From Diphasiastrum complanatum (lineage: Eukaryota; Streptophyta; Lycopodiopsida; Lycopodiales; Lycopodiaceae): DNA of 64,000 nucleotides. A model generated the notes under the pieces. The model saw only the letters and a list, made by a program, of their open reading frames with translations. It was not told the DNA's origin and ran no database searches. Shown piece after piece: positions 43,024 to 55,265 of the stretch. Numbering within the stretch: position 1 is the first letter of the stretch; the number at the start of each line of letters is the position of its first letter. Location: the NCBI GenBank assembly GCA_029204225.1, contig CM055092.1:17800982-17864981 (forward strand). The letters are read 5' to 3'. A program made the translations under genes and the position numbers.

Positions 43024-44475
43024 TTATTCCAACTCACCATTCAAAAAAGCATATTTCACATCCATCTGATGCAAATGCCAACCAAAATGTGAAGCTAAAG
43101 CAACAAGTAGACGTAGAGTGTTCCACTTACATACCGGCGCAAAGGTCTCCTCATAGTCGATGTCTTTACTCTGTGCATACCCTTTGATCACCAATCTTGC
43201 CTTGTGCTTTGCTATACTTCCATCTACATGGTACTTAGTCCTGTATACCCATTTGCAACCAATGGGTTTCTTGCCAACTGGTGGTTCTACTAAGTCCCAT
43301 GTGCTATGCTTAGCAATTGACTCCATCTCCTCTCCCATGGCCTTGACCCAAATGTCATCACCCTTCGCTTCACCAAAAGTCAAAGGTTCTTTGCTTTGAA
43401 TAATACTAGATAAGAGAGCATAATTTGCTTCATACCTCTCAGGTTGTGTCTTCTCTCTTGTTGATCTTCGTAGCTCTCCCTGGCTAGATGATCCTGGAAA
43501 GTCATCCATGTCGTGGCTCTCCAACAATCTCTCAAACCACTTAGGGAGCTTCCTATCAGGTGATCGGCTTCCTGGTGAAAATGTATCCCACGGTACATCC
43601 TTCTCCTTGCGTTTGTCACCTGAAATTTCAATCCTTCTTGCACCAAAAGGTTTGTCCCTACCTCTCCAACCTGTCTCTTGAGGTTGAGTAGTAGTATCCT
43701 GAGATGTATCCTCATGTTCATCACTCGAAAGGTCAATGAATGGATCATCATCAGGTGGTATTCTCACAATACCATCTTTCTCACTGGATGTATCTATCTT
43801 CTCAGCATCCTCGTCTTCATACATCTTGGATTCATCAAAGATAACATCACGGCTTATATGGATTTTGTTTTCCACTGGATCAAAACATGTATAGCCGTTC
43901 ACATGATCATCATATTCTAGGAATATGCACTTGATAGCTTTCACATCAAGTTTACGTCTCTCTTCCTTAGGAACATGTACAAAGGCCTTACATCCAAAGA
44001 TTTGCAAGTGGTTCACCTTTGGCTTCTTCTTCGTGAATGCTTCCTCAGGTGTTATCTTTGGTATGGCAATGGTAGGACTTCTATTTTGAAGATAGACTGC
44101 CGTACTGCATGCTTCTGACCAAAAATCCTTTGGTAGTTTCATCTCAGCTAGCATAGATTTGGCACTTTCCACAATCGTATGATTCTTGCGCTCAACTACA
44201 CCATTGAGAGCAGGAGTATGAGCTTGCGTAAATTGTCTTTTAATCCCACGTTGATCAGAAAGATCATTGAAGTCATTAGACTTGTACTCACTTCCACTAT
44301 CTGATCTTAGGACTTTGATCTTCCTACCTATTTGAGATTTGGCCAATGCTTTGAAGCTCTTGAAGTTGTCAAATGCATCTGATTTCTTCTTCAAGAAGTA
44401 GATCCACGTCTTTCGTGACATATCATCAATAAAGGTCATGAAATAGAAGGCTTTACCTAAGGACATGGTCCTCAT
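43024..44475 (-). pseudogene. Copia D integrase and reverse transcriptase first half
   Basis: 483 open codons: integrase FIDDMSRKTWIYFL, LRSDSGSEY (GGE replaced by GSE) and NGVVERKNHTI; IN tail KCIFLEYDDHVNGY; an acidic Ser/Asp-rich linker; RT WVYRTKYHVDGSI, YEETFAPV and QMDVKYAFLNGELE. It ends in a TAA stop where RT should continue, and a TAG follows before 42960. Confidence 0.9.
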
Positions 44476-44547
44476 AGGCCCGCATAAATTTGTCTGGATT
44501 AAATCCAGAATGTTCTTTGCTCTTGCAACACCCCCTTTATTGAACTT

Positions 44548-45216
44548 CTATCGATGCTGCTTCCCATATACACATGATTCGCACATCGATTTCAAGTGGT
44601 CTTCAATGGTAGGCAATCCTATTACCATCTCCAATTTCCTCATCAAACTGAGACTTCCCAAGTTCAAGTGACCAAGCCTCTTATGCCACAACTCAGTTTG
44701 CAATGGAATGGACAATACAAGTCCATGTTGCCCCTTGATTGTAGCATTCAACCTGTACAATTTTGTATTGGGCTCCCTTACTCCATCCGCAATAACTTTG
44801 AGCTTTTGGTTCACATCCTCCACAAAGCAACGATCATGGGTGAATTCTACTTTCAACTTTTGATCAGTAATGACTCCAACAGAAAGTAGATTTTTCTTCA
44901 AACCGGGTACGTAAAGTATCTCCCTGATCATCCTGCTTTTTCCATCAGGTAGCTGGATTGAAACAATGCCTATCCCCTTGATCTTGCACACCTCGCCATT
45001 TGCCTGTGAAACGGACATTCCATTATCCAACACTTTCATGCTACTGAACCAATTCTTGTTACCTGTCATGTGTATTGTGGCTCTCGAGTCAATATACCAT
45101 GCTTGATCATCTTGATTAGATGACAATGCAGATATGAAGATGCTAGAGTCTTCAATCTCACCCTCATCGACAAGGTTACCTGCTTGCTTTGGTTTTCCCT
45201 TGCCTTGTTCTGTCAA
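44548..45216 (-). pseudogene. Copia D protease and pre-integrase region
   Basis: 222 codons. The active-site motif reads YIDSRATIHM: the Gly after Asp-Ser is replaced by Arg. The HHCC finger ELWHKRLGHLN and CESCVYGKQH is intact. A stop at 44545 precedes integrase. Confidence 0.88.
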
Positions 45217-45985
45217 GAATTTGCGACATTCACTTTTCCAATGCCCCTTTTTACCACAATGGAAGTACTTGTCTTTCTTTTTGGTCTTACTGGAAGATCC
45301 CTCATCCTCCTAAGACTTGGCAAATTGCTGCTTAGACTTCTTCTTGCCCTTGCCCTTGCCTTGTTTTTGGCGTGTCGCAAGTGCCTGATTGTCAGTATTT
45401 TGACATCTAGCTTTCACCATTTCTCGTTGTTGCTCTTCCTGCATCAAGATTCCTATGAGCTCGTCAAAGGTTGACAACCTTTCTCTTTATGCTATTTTGC
45501 TCACAGACATCAATGCCGCACAATGCATTGTGCACCAGCTCCACATCACGTATGCGCTCACCAATAAAATGCAGTTCATCCCTCATTGTCTTGATTTTGG
45601 TCATGTACGTCTGAATGTGCTCTCCTTGTTCCATGTGGGCACTATTCAACTTTGACTTTAGAAATATGATTCTTGACGGATTTGACGTCTCGAATTGCTC
45701 CTTTAGCACATCCCATGCCTGTCTGGGTGTCACAGCATCACATATGTGGGTAATGATGTGATCCTTCACTGACAAGTTAATGAAGGTCAAAGCTTTCCTC
45801 ATATTTTTGTTGAACACTTTGATATCCGCTTCATGTGGAGGCCTTCTCTCATCACCTATGACGACTTCCCACATGTCTTTCTCCATCAGTATGTTTTTCA
45901 TTTTGAATTTCCACACTGCATAGTTGGAAATCCCATCCGATTTGCTACTTTCACTCAAAATGGACTCTCCCATGTTTGCCATCAC
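45217..45985 (-). pseudogene. Copia D gag
   Basis: Starts near 45982 (MANMGESILSESSKSDGISNYAVWKFKMKNIL) and has GDERRPP and CDAVTPRQAWDVLKEQFETSNPSRI. The frame shifts near 45480 and meets a stop near 45310. The zinc knuckle that follows (YFHCGKKGHWKSEC) has Tyr in place of the first Cys. Helical content is typical of UBN2 gag. Confidence 0.88.
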
Positions 45986-47237
45986 AAAACTTCTTGAAAC
46001 TTCTGCCGTAGGCTAAAAACAGTATGTCGAGGCCAACAGTGATGTCAGAAGTTGAAAATAATGACTTGCACTTTTTCCCTTACCAGGCCACTCGCCGCTT
46101 TTCCACCAATTTGAAAGCCAAATCGGCGTCGCCTTCCGAAATGCACTCAGTTGTCAACTCCCAACTTCGTGCCCAGTAGAATGGTGAAATCACTTTGGCG
46201 CACTCCGAACACTTTCTCCGCTGCAATCACTCTATTTTGCTATATCGTACTTGTAGGTACAGTCCGGGTGCCCTTCGTTTGGAAGTTATAGCCTTTCGTT
46301 TGGGTCAAAACGGGCAAAGGACCCAAAAATAGGGATTTTCTTTGTTTTTGAACTGTTTCTTCACCTTGAAGAAACTTCACTGTTCACTTGTGAAGGGACC
46401 CAACTCCCATTTCTCAGTATGAAAATTTTTAATGAGATTGAAGGCCCAATTGCCCTTCAAACTTTCACAGCCCCTTGACTTGCCATCTAATGGGTTATTC
46501 TGATCCAAAGGCTCACACTGCTTTCCAAAAGCATGATCTCAATCATTGATTTTCATAGGGACTCATCCTACGGTCCTAGATGCTTTTGTGCGTTAATCCA
46601 CGAACCTACAAGCACTACTCACTCTGGAACGCTAGGAACCCACCTCTCTCCACCGCGTGCGATCTGCTTGCGGGCTCTTCATACTCCTACGTTTCCAACT
46701 ATGGCTCCCTTGAGGATTTTTCAACAATCTCTCTCTCTCTGAGTCGCGGCTATCCACGACCACTCCTGATCAGGCTCGCACTGCTAGGGCACCCTCCTGT
46801 GTGCTTTATAGAGAGAAAACTTTGCTTTTTGGCTTCCAAAACCTAGACCAGGGTTTTTCTCACACCCTTGAACTTGGCTTGCTTTTCACAGCTTTCTGGC
46901 TGGCCAAATCAATTGCTCTGAGGTTGCCCTACTACTGGAAAGCTGAAGCTCCACACCATCTGTCAAACAGTGTCCGATTGATTGCACACTGACTACAAAC
47001 ACCGAATAGCCTGCTTCGAAATTTCAAAATTCCGTTTGCTGAGGTTCTGATTCAGCCGACAACCCTTGTCTCTGAATCCTTACACAGTCTCAAGCTTACC
47101 AAGCTTCTGTGTGTTAAACTCTCTGCACCAGTGTTTCTCCTTCCGTCTTCAACCCGTCGTAAACCCCGAACTCTCAGAAGACAGTTCTCCCGAAGCTCTC
47201 TTCAATGGCGATGATGTACTGTGTACACTCCCTGTAT
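45986..47237 (-). other. Long leader of copia D
   Basis: 1.25 kb between primer-binding site and gag. No gene: short plus-strand frames here have no family features. GC content is higher than in the neighbours. Confidence 0.6.
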
Positions 47238-47250
47238 GGCTCTGATACCA
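47238..47250 (-). promoter_or_regulatory. Primer-binding site of copia D
   Basis: The minus strand reads TGGTATCAGAGCC, two bases from the LTR edge. Confidence 0.9.
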
Positions 47251-47252
47251 AC

Positions 47253-47522
47253 TTAGAATTTGCTGTGCACAAGAACATAGATCATGCTACACAGTAACAC
47301 AGATAGAAAACACTCTCCACATCAAGCTCACATAACAACTGTATTTCTCAAAACGAAATTACACTGTACATATAGTTGTTCACTCAGGCAACCCATGCAT
47401 GACCCAGGTTGCCGTTGGCGGGACGCGTGTCCCGTCGACTTGCCTCGTGGCGAGGCCAACTGATCCTTATCCACTGATAGGACCCACAGTACAGTAGCAC
47501 AGTGAATCTACTTTAATTCTAA
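47253..47522 (-). repeat. 5' LTR of copia D (270 bp)
   Basis: Partner of 41531-41800. Ends TTAGAATT and ATTCTAA. Confidence 0.9.
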
Positions 47523-47639
47523 CTTGGTGCAGTATGATAATGTTGTTCCTCAGGCATCAAAGACAGCTGATCGGATTCTAACGAGTCGTAGACATCCGTG
47601 ATCTGATCAAAGTGAGTGAACCATCGTGAATAAGTAGTA

Positions 47640-48672
47640 GGAAATGTAATCAAATCACAACATGCATACATCTACATTAGACATAGATGAAAGAGCGTGT
47701 TGCTTTTATATTACAGTGAAATCTTGAACAGCACTAAAATGTTACAACAATTGGATGCTAGATATCTATCGCTCTGTTGGCAGAGCATCACAGAGAATGC
47801 GTGATGAAGATGTATTTATACACTACATCCTTGTAATAAATTATAATAAATGTTTATATTTAAACTATGTAATTCGTTATACTCAAGGAGTATTTGAACT
47901 ACAGTGATAGCTGCACAATGTGTACTTCGGTCAACCAACTCGAAGTCGTTGACGTGGATGAGTTTGTCGCATACTTCGCATATTTCACATATTTTCAGAA
48001 GTAGCTAGAGACATTGCTCGTCAAAGTAGACACACTTCACATTTTTCGCATTTTGGAAAAATACGAAGGAGATGACCCTGATGTCGAAATAGTCACATTT
48101 CGCATTTTGGAAAAATGCGAAAAAGTCGACAAACAGTTCACTTGTTGAAGTAGACTGAATTGTCGCCTTTTGGAAAAATGCGAAAAAGCCGACAAACAGT
48201 GCATTTCTTTGAACTGTTTGAAAAGAAGTCATTGTCAAAAAATTGTCGTATTTTTTTGGGAGTTGGAAAAAATGCAAACTGTGTGACAATCAGTTCATTT
48301 CTGTAGACTGTTACGAAGATAGTGTATTTTTGTAGGCTGATAGAAAAGACTGATTTGTTGAAGTTGTTGAAGATGCCCAAGTCTTCAATGTTCTTCAAAT
48401 TCTTGAACTTGACATTCAAATGTGAAAAAGACTAGGATTGGTTACCCTTTATTCTTTGATCCATGGATGAAGATCAGCCGGAAACGCGATGCAGTCGTCC
48501 TTCGAATAGTTCAGTTGTCTGAGTTCTATGATTTTTGCAGGTATCAGATGAGCAGACATAGAACCAAAGGAGGTTCCATTTGACCCTAGATCAGTGATAA
48601 AAAATGTGCAGAAAAAATCTAAAAATAGAAATAGTATCACCAAGGAGGAAACTATGAACTTAATTTCCAACA
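47640..48672 (-). repeat. 3' LTR of copia E with hairpin repeats (left edge uncertain)
   Basis: The minus strand begins TGTTGGAAATTAAG right after the purine tract TTAAGGGAGAC (48673-48683). Between about 48030 and 48290 the word TTTTGGAAAAATGCGAAAAAG and variants recur about four times at 60-75 bp. Several copies form a stem of TTTCGCATTTT with AAAAATGCGAAA. No partner LTR lies in the window. Confidence 0.6.
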
Positions 48673-48683
48673 GTCTCCCTTAA

Positions 48684-50708
48684 GGTCGCGGTTAGTGCCT
48701 TGGTGTCTTCGCCAGGTTTAGCATGTTGAAAAACTTTTGATGCTTGATCTTGGAAAAAGCTTTGGTAAATATGTCTGCAACCATTTCTGTTGTGGAGCAG
48801 TATTGAAGAATCACTTGCCCTAAGAAAACGTTCTCCCAAATAAAATGATATTGGATTTCGATGTGCTTAACTTGCCATGAAATCTGGGATTCAACGACAG
48901 TAAAATACAGCTCAAATTGTCATACATAATGGTAGTAGCATTGAACTGAGTGTGATGTAAGTCATGGAGTAATAACTTGATCCATATTGCTTCTTTTGAA
49001 GCTTGACATGCTGCGATGTACTCTGCTTCAGTTGAAGAAAGCACCACAGATTTTTGCTTTCTTGAGTTCCACGAAATTGGTCCCCCTACTAGAAAGAAAT
49101 GAACCCGAAGGTGGAGGTAGAGGCATTTCCTCCCCAATCTGAGTCGGAGTAGTCTCGCAGGACTAGTGGGTCGATAGCATTTCCATCACAACATAAAACG
49201 TGATCTAAACTTCCTTGAATATACTTTATTACTCTCTTTAATGCTTTCCAATGCAAGATCCTAGAATTAGACATGAATTGACCTAATGTGCTAATGGTGC
49301 ATGCAAGATCTGGTCTAGTACACAGGATGACATACATCAAAGATCCTATAAGTGAATGATAAGGGTACTTCGCTAAGGAATACTTCACTTTCGGTGTTTG
49401 CACAAGAAGGTTTAGTCAATACCATACTTGGATCCATTGGTGTATCAATCGGTTTGCAATCAGACATGTGAAACTTTTCTAGAACATTCTTTAAGTATTT
49501 CTGCTAAGATAGATCTTCTTTTGTGATCTATTTCTAATAATGTGAATTCCTAATAAAGAATGAATAACGCCTAGATCAGTCATGTCAAATTCCTTTGATA
49601 GATCACTTTTAGTAGTGTGCAGTAAGACTATGTCGTTAGACAAAATAAATGCATCATCTACTTTAAGAGCTATATGAACTAAATTGACATCCATATGCTT
49701 GGAATAAACATTACAGTCAGCTGAATTGTTTGCAAAACCCAATTAAATAAGATAAGCATTGATTCCTTTGAGCCAAGCTCTTGCCACCTATTTCAGATCA
49801 TAGATTGCTTTGTGCAGCTCGCACACTTTGTGCTCTTGGCCTTTGACTTTGAATCCTTCCGGTTGAAAGGTATACAACTCCTCTTTGACGTAGCTATTGA
49901 GAAATGGTGTCTTGACATCCATTTGCTGCATCTCGAGGTCTTCTGCGGCTGCTAACGCAATCAGAGTCCTGATTGACTGTATTTTGACAACAAGACTAAG
50001 AATTTCTTGATGGTCCACTCCTTGGACTTGAATGAATCCTTTAGCCACCAGCCGTGCTTTCCATTTTGCAATGGAACCATCAGAGTTGATCTTCTTCTTG
50101 AAGATCCACTTGTTGTCGATAACTCTCTTGTGAGTGGGGAAGTCGACCAGTCTTGTCAAAAGTGAGTTGTACTCACTTTCCATAGCTTCTTGCCACTTCA
50201 CAACCTCCTTAGAGTTGATTGTTTCAACTAGGGTCTCTGGTTCTTCTGAAGAAGTCCAGAAAGAGAGAGGTGTATACCTCTTAGAAACGGTTCGAATCCT
50301 TGAGGATCTACAAACAATCGATTGACAAAATTGCGATGGTGCTTCTTCTTGAATTTTTTCAAATCTGCTTGAGACAGTTTGGTCTGGTCTGATGACAGGT
50401 ACTGTCGGCTGCTCGGCTTCTGTAGCTGCAGCTGCAAGTTCTGTAGAAGAAACATCATCATTGGAAGATTCTATGCTGTGTAAAATAGGATGAAATGACA
50501 CAGCATCATATATCAATGGTTGTTTGAAATTATAGAATGTATATTCTTTGAAGATTACATCCCTAGAAACAAATGCTGCATTGGTGGATGGATTATAGAA
50601 TTTATAAGCTTTATGCTCATTAGGATAGCCAAAGAAAATACATTTAGTTGTCCTATGGTCCAGCTTCTTCCTAAGCTGTTTAGGAACATGAACAAAACAT
50701 ATACAACC
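48684..50708 (-). pseudogene. Copia E: integrase tail, reverse transcriptase and RNase H, broken
   Basis: On the minus strand from 50708: GCICFVHVPKQLRKKLDHRTTKCIFFGY, a Ser/Thr-rich linker with RSSRIRTVSKRYTPL, RT core KWIFKKKINSDGSI, VDHQEILSLV and QQMDVKTPFLNSY (49788-50700). Then pieces with VDDAFIL (YVDD degraded, 49491-49742), PYHSLIGSLMYV and TRPDLACTISTLGQF (49089-49403), and SSTEAEYIAACQASKEAIWIKLLL (48820-49050). Several frameshifts. The 5' half is replaced by gypsy F at about 50708. Confidence 0.88.
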
Positions 50709-52270
50709 CAACAGTGGACAAGCCTCAAGCAAGGCAATTGGTCGGTTCAAGAATATGTTGATCGATATAGAGAGGCATTGCTGAGAATCCTTGAGGAAGT
50801 GCCTATGAGACTTACGGGTGTTCTATTTCATCGAAGGACTCAGGGAGAGTTTGCGACCTTTTGTGCGGAAGGAGCAAACACACACTGTTCAGAATGCCAT
50901 TCAAATGACTATTTATCATGACGATGGGAAGAGGTCATGAACCAGCTGCGGGAACCTCAAGTGGTCAAGCCCAAATGGGGCCAAATGCCTTGGGGTAAGT
51001 GCAAATTCAAGAAGTTCGAAGGCCAATGGCAAGGGCAAGCACAAGGGCCAAAAAGGTAAAGGGGTTGGTACTCTAAAAGGCAAATGGTTGTACGGGTGGC
51101 CTAATGCCTAGGGGGTTCAACGCTCCATGTTGTCACCATAGGACCAAGAGAGGGCAAAAAGAGAGAATCTATGCTTTGGATGCTTGGGACAACATCGGTG
51201 GAAGGAATGTCCATGAAACCAGATGAGAACCATCGATAATCTTCAAGTAAAGCAACATCAACAACCAATGGAAGTGGAAGAGATCTTGCCAGCAGCTAAT
51301 CCTGATCTTCCTTGTTTGATGAATGTTTATGCGGTGCGGAAGGTGGACACGGCTCCTTCAGTGACGCTATCGAAAGCGACGTAGCATGGGTATCAATTTC
51401 CTGACACTTCTTTGATAGTTATGTGTGGACAACTTTGTGGTAGAAGTATTTTAGTTCTATTTGACACTAGGTCCTCGCATAATGTCATAAATTCAACTCT
51501 TGTTAAGAAGTTAAAAGTGACCACACAACCGTCCAAGTACCAGTACATAGTCGAGATGGCTGATGGAAAGAGTACAAAGATTAGGGACATGAGGGTTCTG
51601 AGTATGCCTTTAACTATTCAGAGTTATTCTGAGGAATTGGATTTTAAAATAACTCGTTTGGCACGCTTTGATGTCGTCCTGGGAATGTGTTGGTGGCACG
51701 CAATGCGAAAGCCTTACATAGCCTAGTACTCATGTGTATGAGTTTCAACATGGCGGTAAGCTTCATTCCATTTGTGGTGAGCGGGACATGTCTCCAAGAA
51801 CACTGATCTCAGCTACGCAGTTGTGTAAGGTAAGTTGTGAAGGTATGTATGTATGTTTTTTTTTTTTCTGCTGGATATGACTACTAGTACTAGTGAGAGT
51901 AGCATGTGGTAGGTGCAAGACAATACTTTAGCTAACCTAGACCGTGAAATTAGGAGTGAGTTTGCAGATGTGTTTACTGGTGATTTGCCATATGCATTAC
52001 CGCCTAATAGGAATGTTGAACATAAGATTGAGCTTATTCCCCTCCCGGTCCTGTAAATAGACCACCTTATAGAATGAGTTTGAGAGAGGAAGAGGAGTTG
52101 AGGAAGATGGTAGAGGACTATCTTGCACTTAGGCCTAGCTTCTCACCTTTTGCCTCGTCGATCATTCTAGTAAAAAAGAAGGACGGGGATCTTGGCATGT
52201 GTGTGTGGATTATCGAGGCCTTAATATGATTACTATTAAGCATCAATATCCTATGCCATGTATTGATGAT
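50709..52270 (+). pseudogene. Gypsy F: gag, protease and reverse transcriptase start, truncated
   Basis: Plus strand: gag LKQGNWSVQEYVDRYREALLR (about 50730); knuckle-like CFGCLGQHRWKEC (51175) with one residue fewer than the standard spacing; protease (51412-51726) VLFDTRSSHNVI, where Arg replaces the Gly of DTG, ending FDVVLGMCWW; then EHKIELIP, RPPYRMSLREEEELRKMV and [36 protein letters not shown] (to about 52260). It stops before the reverse transcriptase active site. The gag N-terminus is missing. Confidence 0.85.
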
Positions 52271-53185
52271 TAAAAGAGAAGATCACAGATTTCAGGTAGG
52301 GAGGTGCCTCCATTTCCTTTAGAGAAAAGGAAAAACTGATTACGGTCACGACATTTCAATTTGTTATGTGCCATTGAATTTTGGAGGTTTGTTAAGTCTC
52401 AATTAAAAAACGTACACACGCCAAAAATATGCCCCTAAATTTTCAACCCCCTGACTTATCAGCACATTTTTTTAACATTCCATTCAAAAAAAACAAATTG
52501 AAATATGACTTTAGTTCTGGAACAATATGTAGTACGTATCATTCATGAGGAGGTGCGCTACAGCCTGTAGCAAGATGAGCCGCAGGGCGGCAAATCTAGC
52601 TACAAGACTGTAGTGCACCGTCAGATGAACAATGCATGGCGTAGCATTTGGAGATGGACGGTTCACATGAAATCTGGTTGCAAGCATGTACTATGGATCA
52701 GAATTTAATTTGCCTGTTCGTAACCAATCGGATGATGCCATGTGTCCGATATCACTAATCACAAATGTTACAATGTTAAATTCTTTGTTTGTTTAGCAAT
52801 AGTGATAAAGCAAATTGATCATTTGTAAAGAAAGAGTCCTTGAAGTAGGATGGACGTTTTACCAAACATAGTAGGACGCATTTCTTTGGAATCCGCTGAC
52901 TTTTATACATATGGTACGGATGATATCGTATAATAATACTTTTGATTATGATTAAGCAACCTATTTACGTGGGTATCTACGTGACAGTGGCAGGATTCAG
53001 CTTAGAATCTTCATGCTGCGTCCAAATCTGTCCCCATAATGCTTAGCTACAATAATAGAAAGTCTATAGGGTCAAGGGTCACAAACATAATAATCATACC
53101 TTCGAGTTTCAGACCAAAATATGATTATTGCAACATTGAAGAGGAATATTGATTTTGCAAATGTGCAACGGGTCAGTATGCATCG
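52271..53185. other. Intergenic sequence, 3' flank of the desiccation-related gene
   Basis: No frame with recognisable content. The part nearest 53185 is the presumed 3' UTR of the minus-strand gene. No standard polyadenylation word was found with confidence. Confidence 0.5.
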
Positions 53186-53612
53186 TTACTGGCGACCTCC
53201 ATAGGAATGTGCAATCTCTCCACTAGCTCCCTTGGGATAGAAACCTCCCGGCTTGGATGCATCTCCCGTGTTGTACACAACTCTCAATATCTGTTCAGGA
53301 GTTCGGCTGAAGGAAACAGATCTCTCATCAGCTGACAATACATTACCAGCGACGGTAGCAGGGGAGGTTGGAAGTGTAAGACCCAGATCATCGATGCTGC
53401 TAGCTTTATCCAAGTTGTTTCGCAAAGCGGAGAATTTATCTGTGAAATCTGACACTTTGTATTTGTAAGGTGATACGATCTGATCTTTCCTTTGATAGAG
53501 GAGTGTGCGGATAATGGCGTCTTGGCCTGCTTCAACTCCAAGAAGACCAGCTAGCAACTGCACAGCAACAATATTACCAGCTCAGAGAACGGAGGACATC
53601 AAAACCCGAGGG

Positions 53613-53662
<50 letters not shown>

Positions 53663-54504
53663 TACACGTCTGGAAGCGTATGCAGAAGACAGATGTGCAT
53701 TTGCACCAACGTATCCGGTCAACCCAACATATGGTATCGCATAAATGGCAATTAGATAGTTCAAACTGTTATTGTAGGGATTAAATGGCGGATTCAGCTT
53801 CTTGCCAAACGCATTATCAAATGCCGTTGCCCACACCTTATCGCTCACATCCAGTTGAGGTCGTGGAATGGCATATTCTTTTAGCGTTTCTCTGATTGCT
53901 CTGCAAAACAAAACTTGACCGTTGTCGACTTGAAGACGGTAGACAAATGACCAGCAGGCGTGGTGTAAATGTTTAGTTTAGTTCTCAAACAAGATATCAA
54001 ATTAGAGTGTACGGAGATTCGTCGGCAATTCAAGATTGATTGGTAATTGAAAAGTTGACACGGAACGCGACAGTAACAAGGCAACATTTCAGAAGGACAG
54101 AAGTTTTGAAGCATCAATCAGTTCTAATTTATTTCTTCCCAAGCTTAGAAGAAAACTTACCTGATATGACCAACCTCCTGACGTCCTAGTTGAGCAACGA
54201 GATCGTATGTGAATTCATCAAGGTGTGCTTTTTGCACACCTTCGGGTGCCGGCCCACCCCCTGTCAAATTGGAAGCAATGGTGTCAAGCCCATAGCCATA
54301 GGCAGACCAGAGAAAGAGCTCAGCTTCCAGATACTCCAAATTGAGAGCGAAATTGAACTGCTCAGTGTCACGCCATGAAATATCTGAAGACGATGCAGGA
54401 TCATAGTAAGGTGGAGGTTCAGTAGTGTGATAGGCCGCTACAGCGACCCTCAAAGTGTAAATGCTCATCAACGTCACGGCAGCAGACAGCATGAAACAAC
54501 TCAT
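53186..54504 (-). CDS. Desiccation-related protein, PCC13-62 type (ferritin-like), three exons
   Basis: Exons on the minus strand: 54504-54161, 53900-53666 and 53557-53186. Introns begin GTAAGT and GTATCT and end TTTTGCAG and CTGTGCAG. Phases match, giving 316 residues, close to the usual family size of just over 300. The ATG at 54504 follows an in-frame TGA. Residues 1-24 look like a signal peptide (hydrophobic, ending VAVAA), so the product is probably secreted or in the wall or vacuole. Ferritin-like helices are visible: FALNLEYLEAELFLWSAYGYGLD (about 52-74, Glu57 and Glu60) and QLGRQEVGHIRAIRETL (105-121, Glu110 and His113), then ASRRLLAGLLGVEAGQDAIIRTLLYQR, and a PEQILRVVYNT and GGFYPKGASGEI tail. 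The family accumulates on drying in several plants, but its chemistry is unsettled. Coding is intact. Confidence 0.93.
53616..53660. repeat. GA microsatellite in intron 2
   Basis: About 19 GA units beside the exon 2 donor (donor GT at 53664-53665). On the transcribed strand it reads as a CT-rich tract. Confidence 0.95.
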
Positions 54505-54670
54505 CGTATACTTAAAAAAAGATCAGATTATATCCAATTCTTGGTTGCTATGGCAACGGCAACCGTGCACAAAAATGAAACCTTTAGAAAGGTTTCTTCA
54601 AGTCTTTCTCTCTGTCGCTCTCTCACAACACACACACTTTCTCACACCTTATGTGGATGTATTTGAACAG

Positions 54671-54679
54671 AATATATAG
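54671..54679 (-). promoter_or_regulatory. Possible TATA box of the desiccation-related gene
   Basis: CTATATATT on the minus strand, about 170 bp upstream of the ATG. The intervening leader is rich in GA and GTGTGT. No ABRE-type ACGTG is obvious in the nearest 300 bp. Confidence 0.5.
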
Positions 54680-55257
54680 CAAGCAAAGACACACAATACA
54701 CATGCGCCAACTACTACAACCCTGAAGTTAGACACATGAATTTGTTTTTCTCTTGTAATAAAACATTAAAATACTGAATTTAGAGCCAGAATACAAAGAA
54801 CCCATTTCAAAAAGTAATGAATGCGATCAGAATTTTGACCTTATGCAACATGACATCTACATTTGTCAAAAAGATGGAAAAGGAGAGAATGGACTAGGTA
54901 TTATTGATGGGCAGGTGGGCTTATCGGCTGTAGCACGTAGTCCACCGTTGGATCAAGAATACCAGACACACCAGTCGTGAATCTAAATGTGCATATTAAA
55001 GAAGTTTCAAAATCTGTGCTATGACTTAGAATTTGCCTCTTCCTAGCACAAGGAACTTTTGATCAGATCCTATATAGGAAAAAAACAAGATTTCTTAGTT
55101 CCACACGATTTTTCCTAGTTAGAATGTGGATTTGGACCCTTTTTAACTAGGAAAGCTTTTTTCCTAGTTAGAAAAATGCATGTGCATCAATTTCATGTAG
55201 GAAAAACCTTAATTTCCTAGGTACATTTGTACCATTTTTAACTAGAATTTTTTCCTT
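54680..55257. other. Upstream region of the desiccation-related gene with CCTAGTTA inverted repeats
   Basis: The word TTTCCTAGTTAGAA and its inverse TTTTTAACTAGGAAA recur from 55100 to 55250. One pair (55143-55154 and 55160-55171) forms a tight hairpin with five unpaired bases. It may be a decayed foldback element, but no target duplication was found. Confidence 0.5.
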
Positions 55258-55265
55258 GTTTCAAA

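Larger units (their letters stand above)
41531..47522 (-). mobile_element. Old copia element D
   Basis: Two 270-bp LTRs (41531-41800 and 47253-47522) begin TTAGAATT and end ATTCTAA on the plus strand. They differ at roughly 6 percent of positions by eye. The primer-binding site is at 47238-47250. A purine tract, AAGGGAGAGA (minus strand, about 41802-41811), precedes the 3' LTR. Coding regions are in order but carry several in-frame stops and frameshifts. The flanks ATGGC and TTGGT match only partly, so the target duplication is decayed or absent. Confidence 0.9.

Noticed and set aside
45986-47237. Protein-coding exons in the leader of copia D
   Set aside because: The short frames carry no domain, and the region lies between primer-binding site and gag, where a leader is expected.
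41526-47527. Exact target duplication for copia D
   Set aside because: Left flank ATGGC and right flank TTGGT match only in the TGG core; not convincing.
54680-55257. A complete foldback transposon upstream of the desiccation-related gene
   Set aside because: Inverted words are present, but no outer ends or target duplication could be defined.
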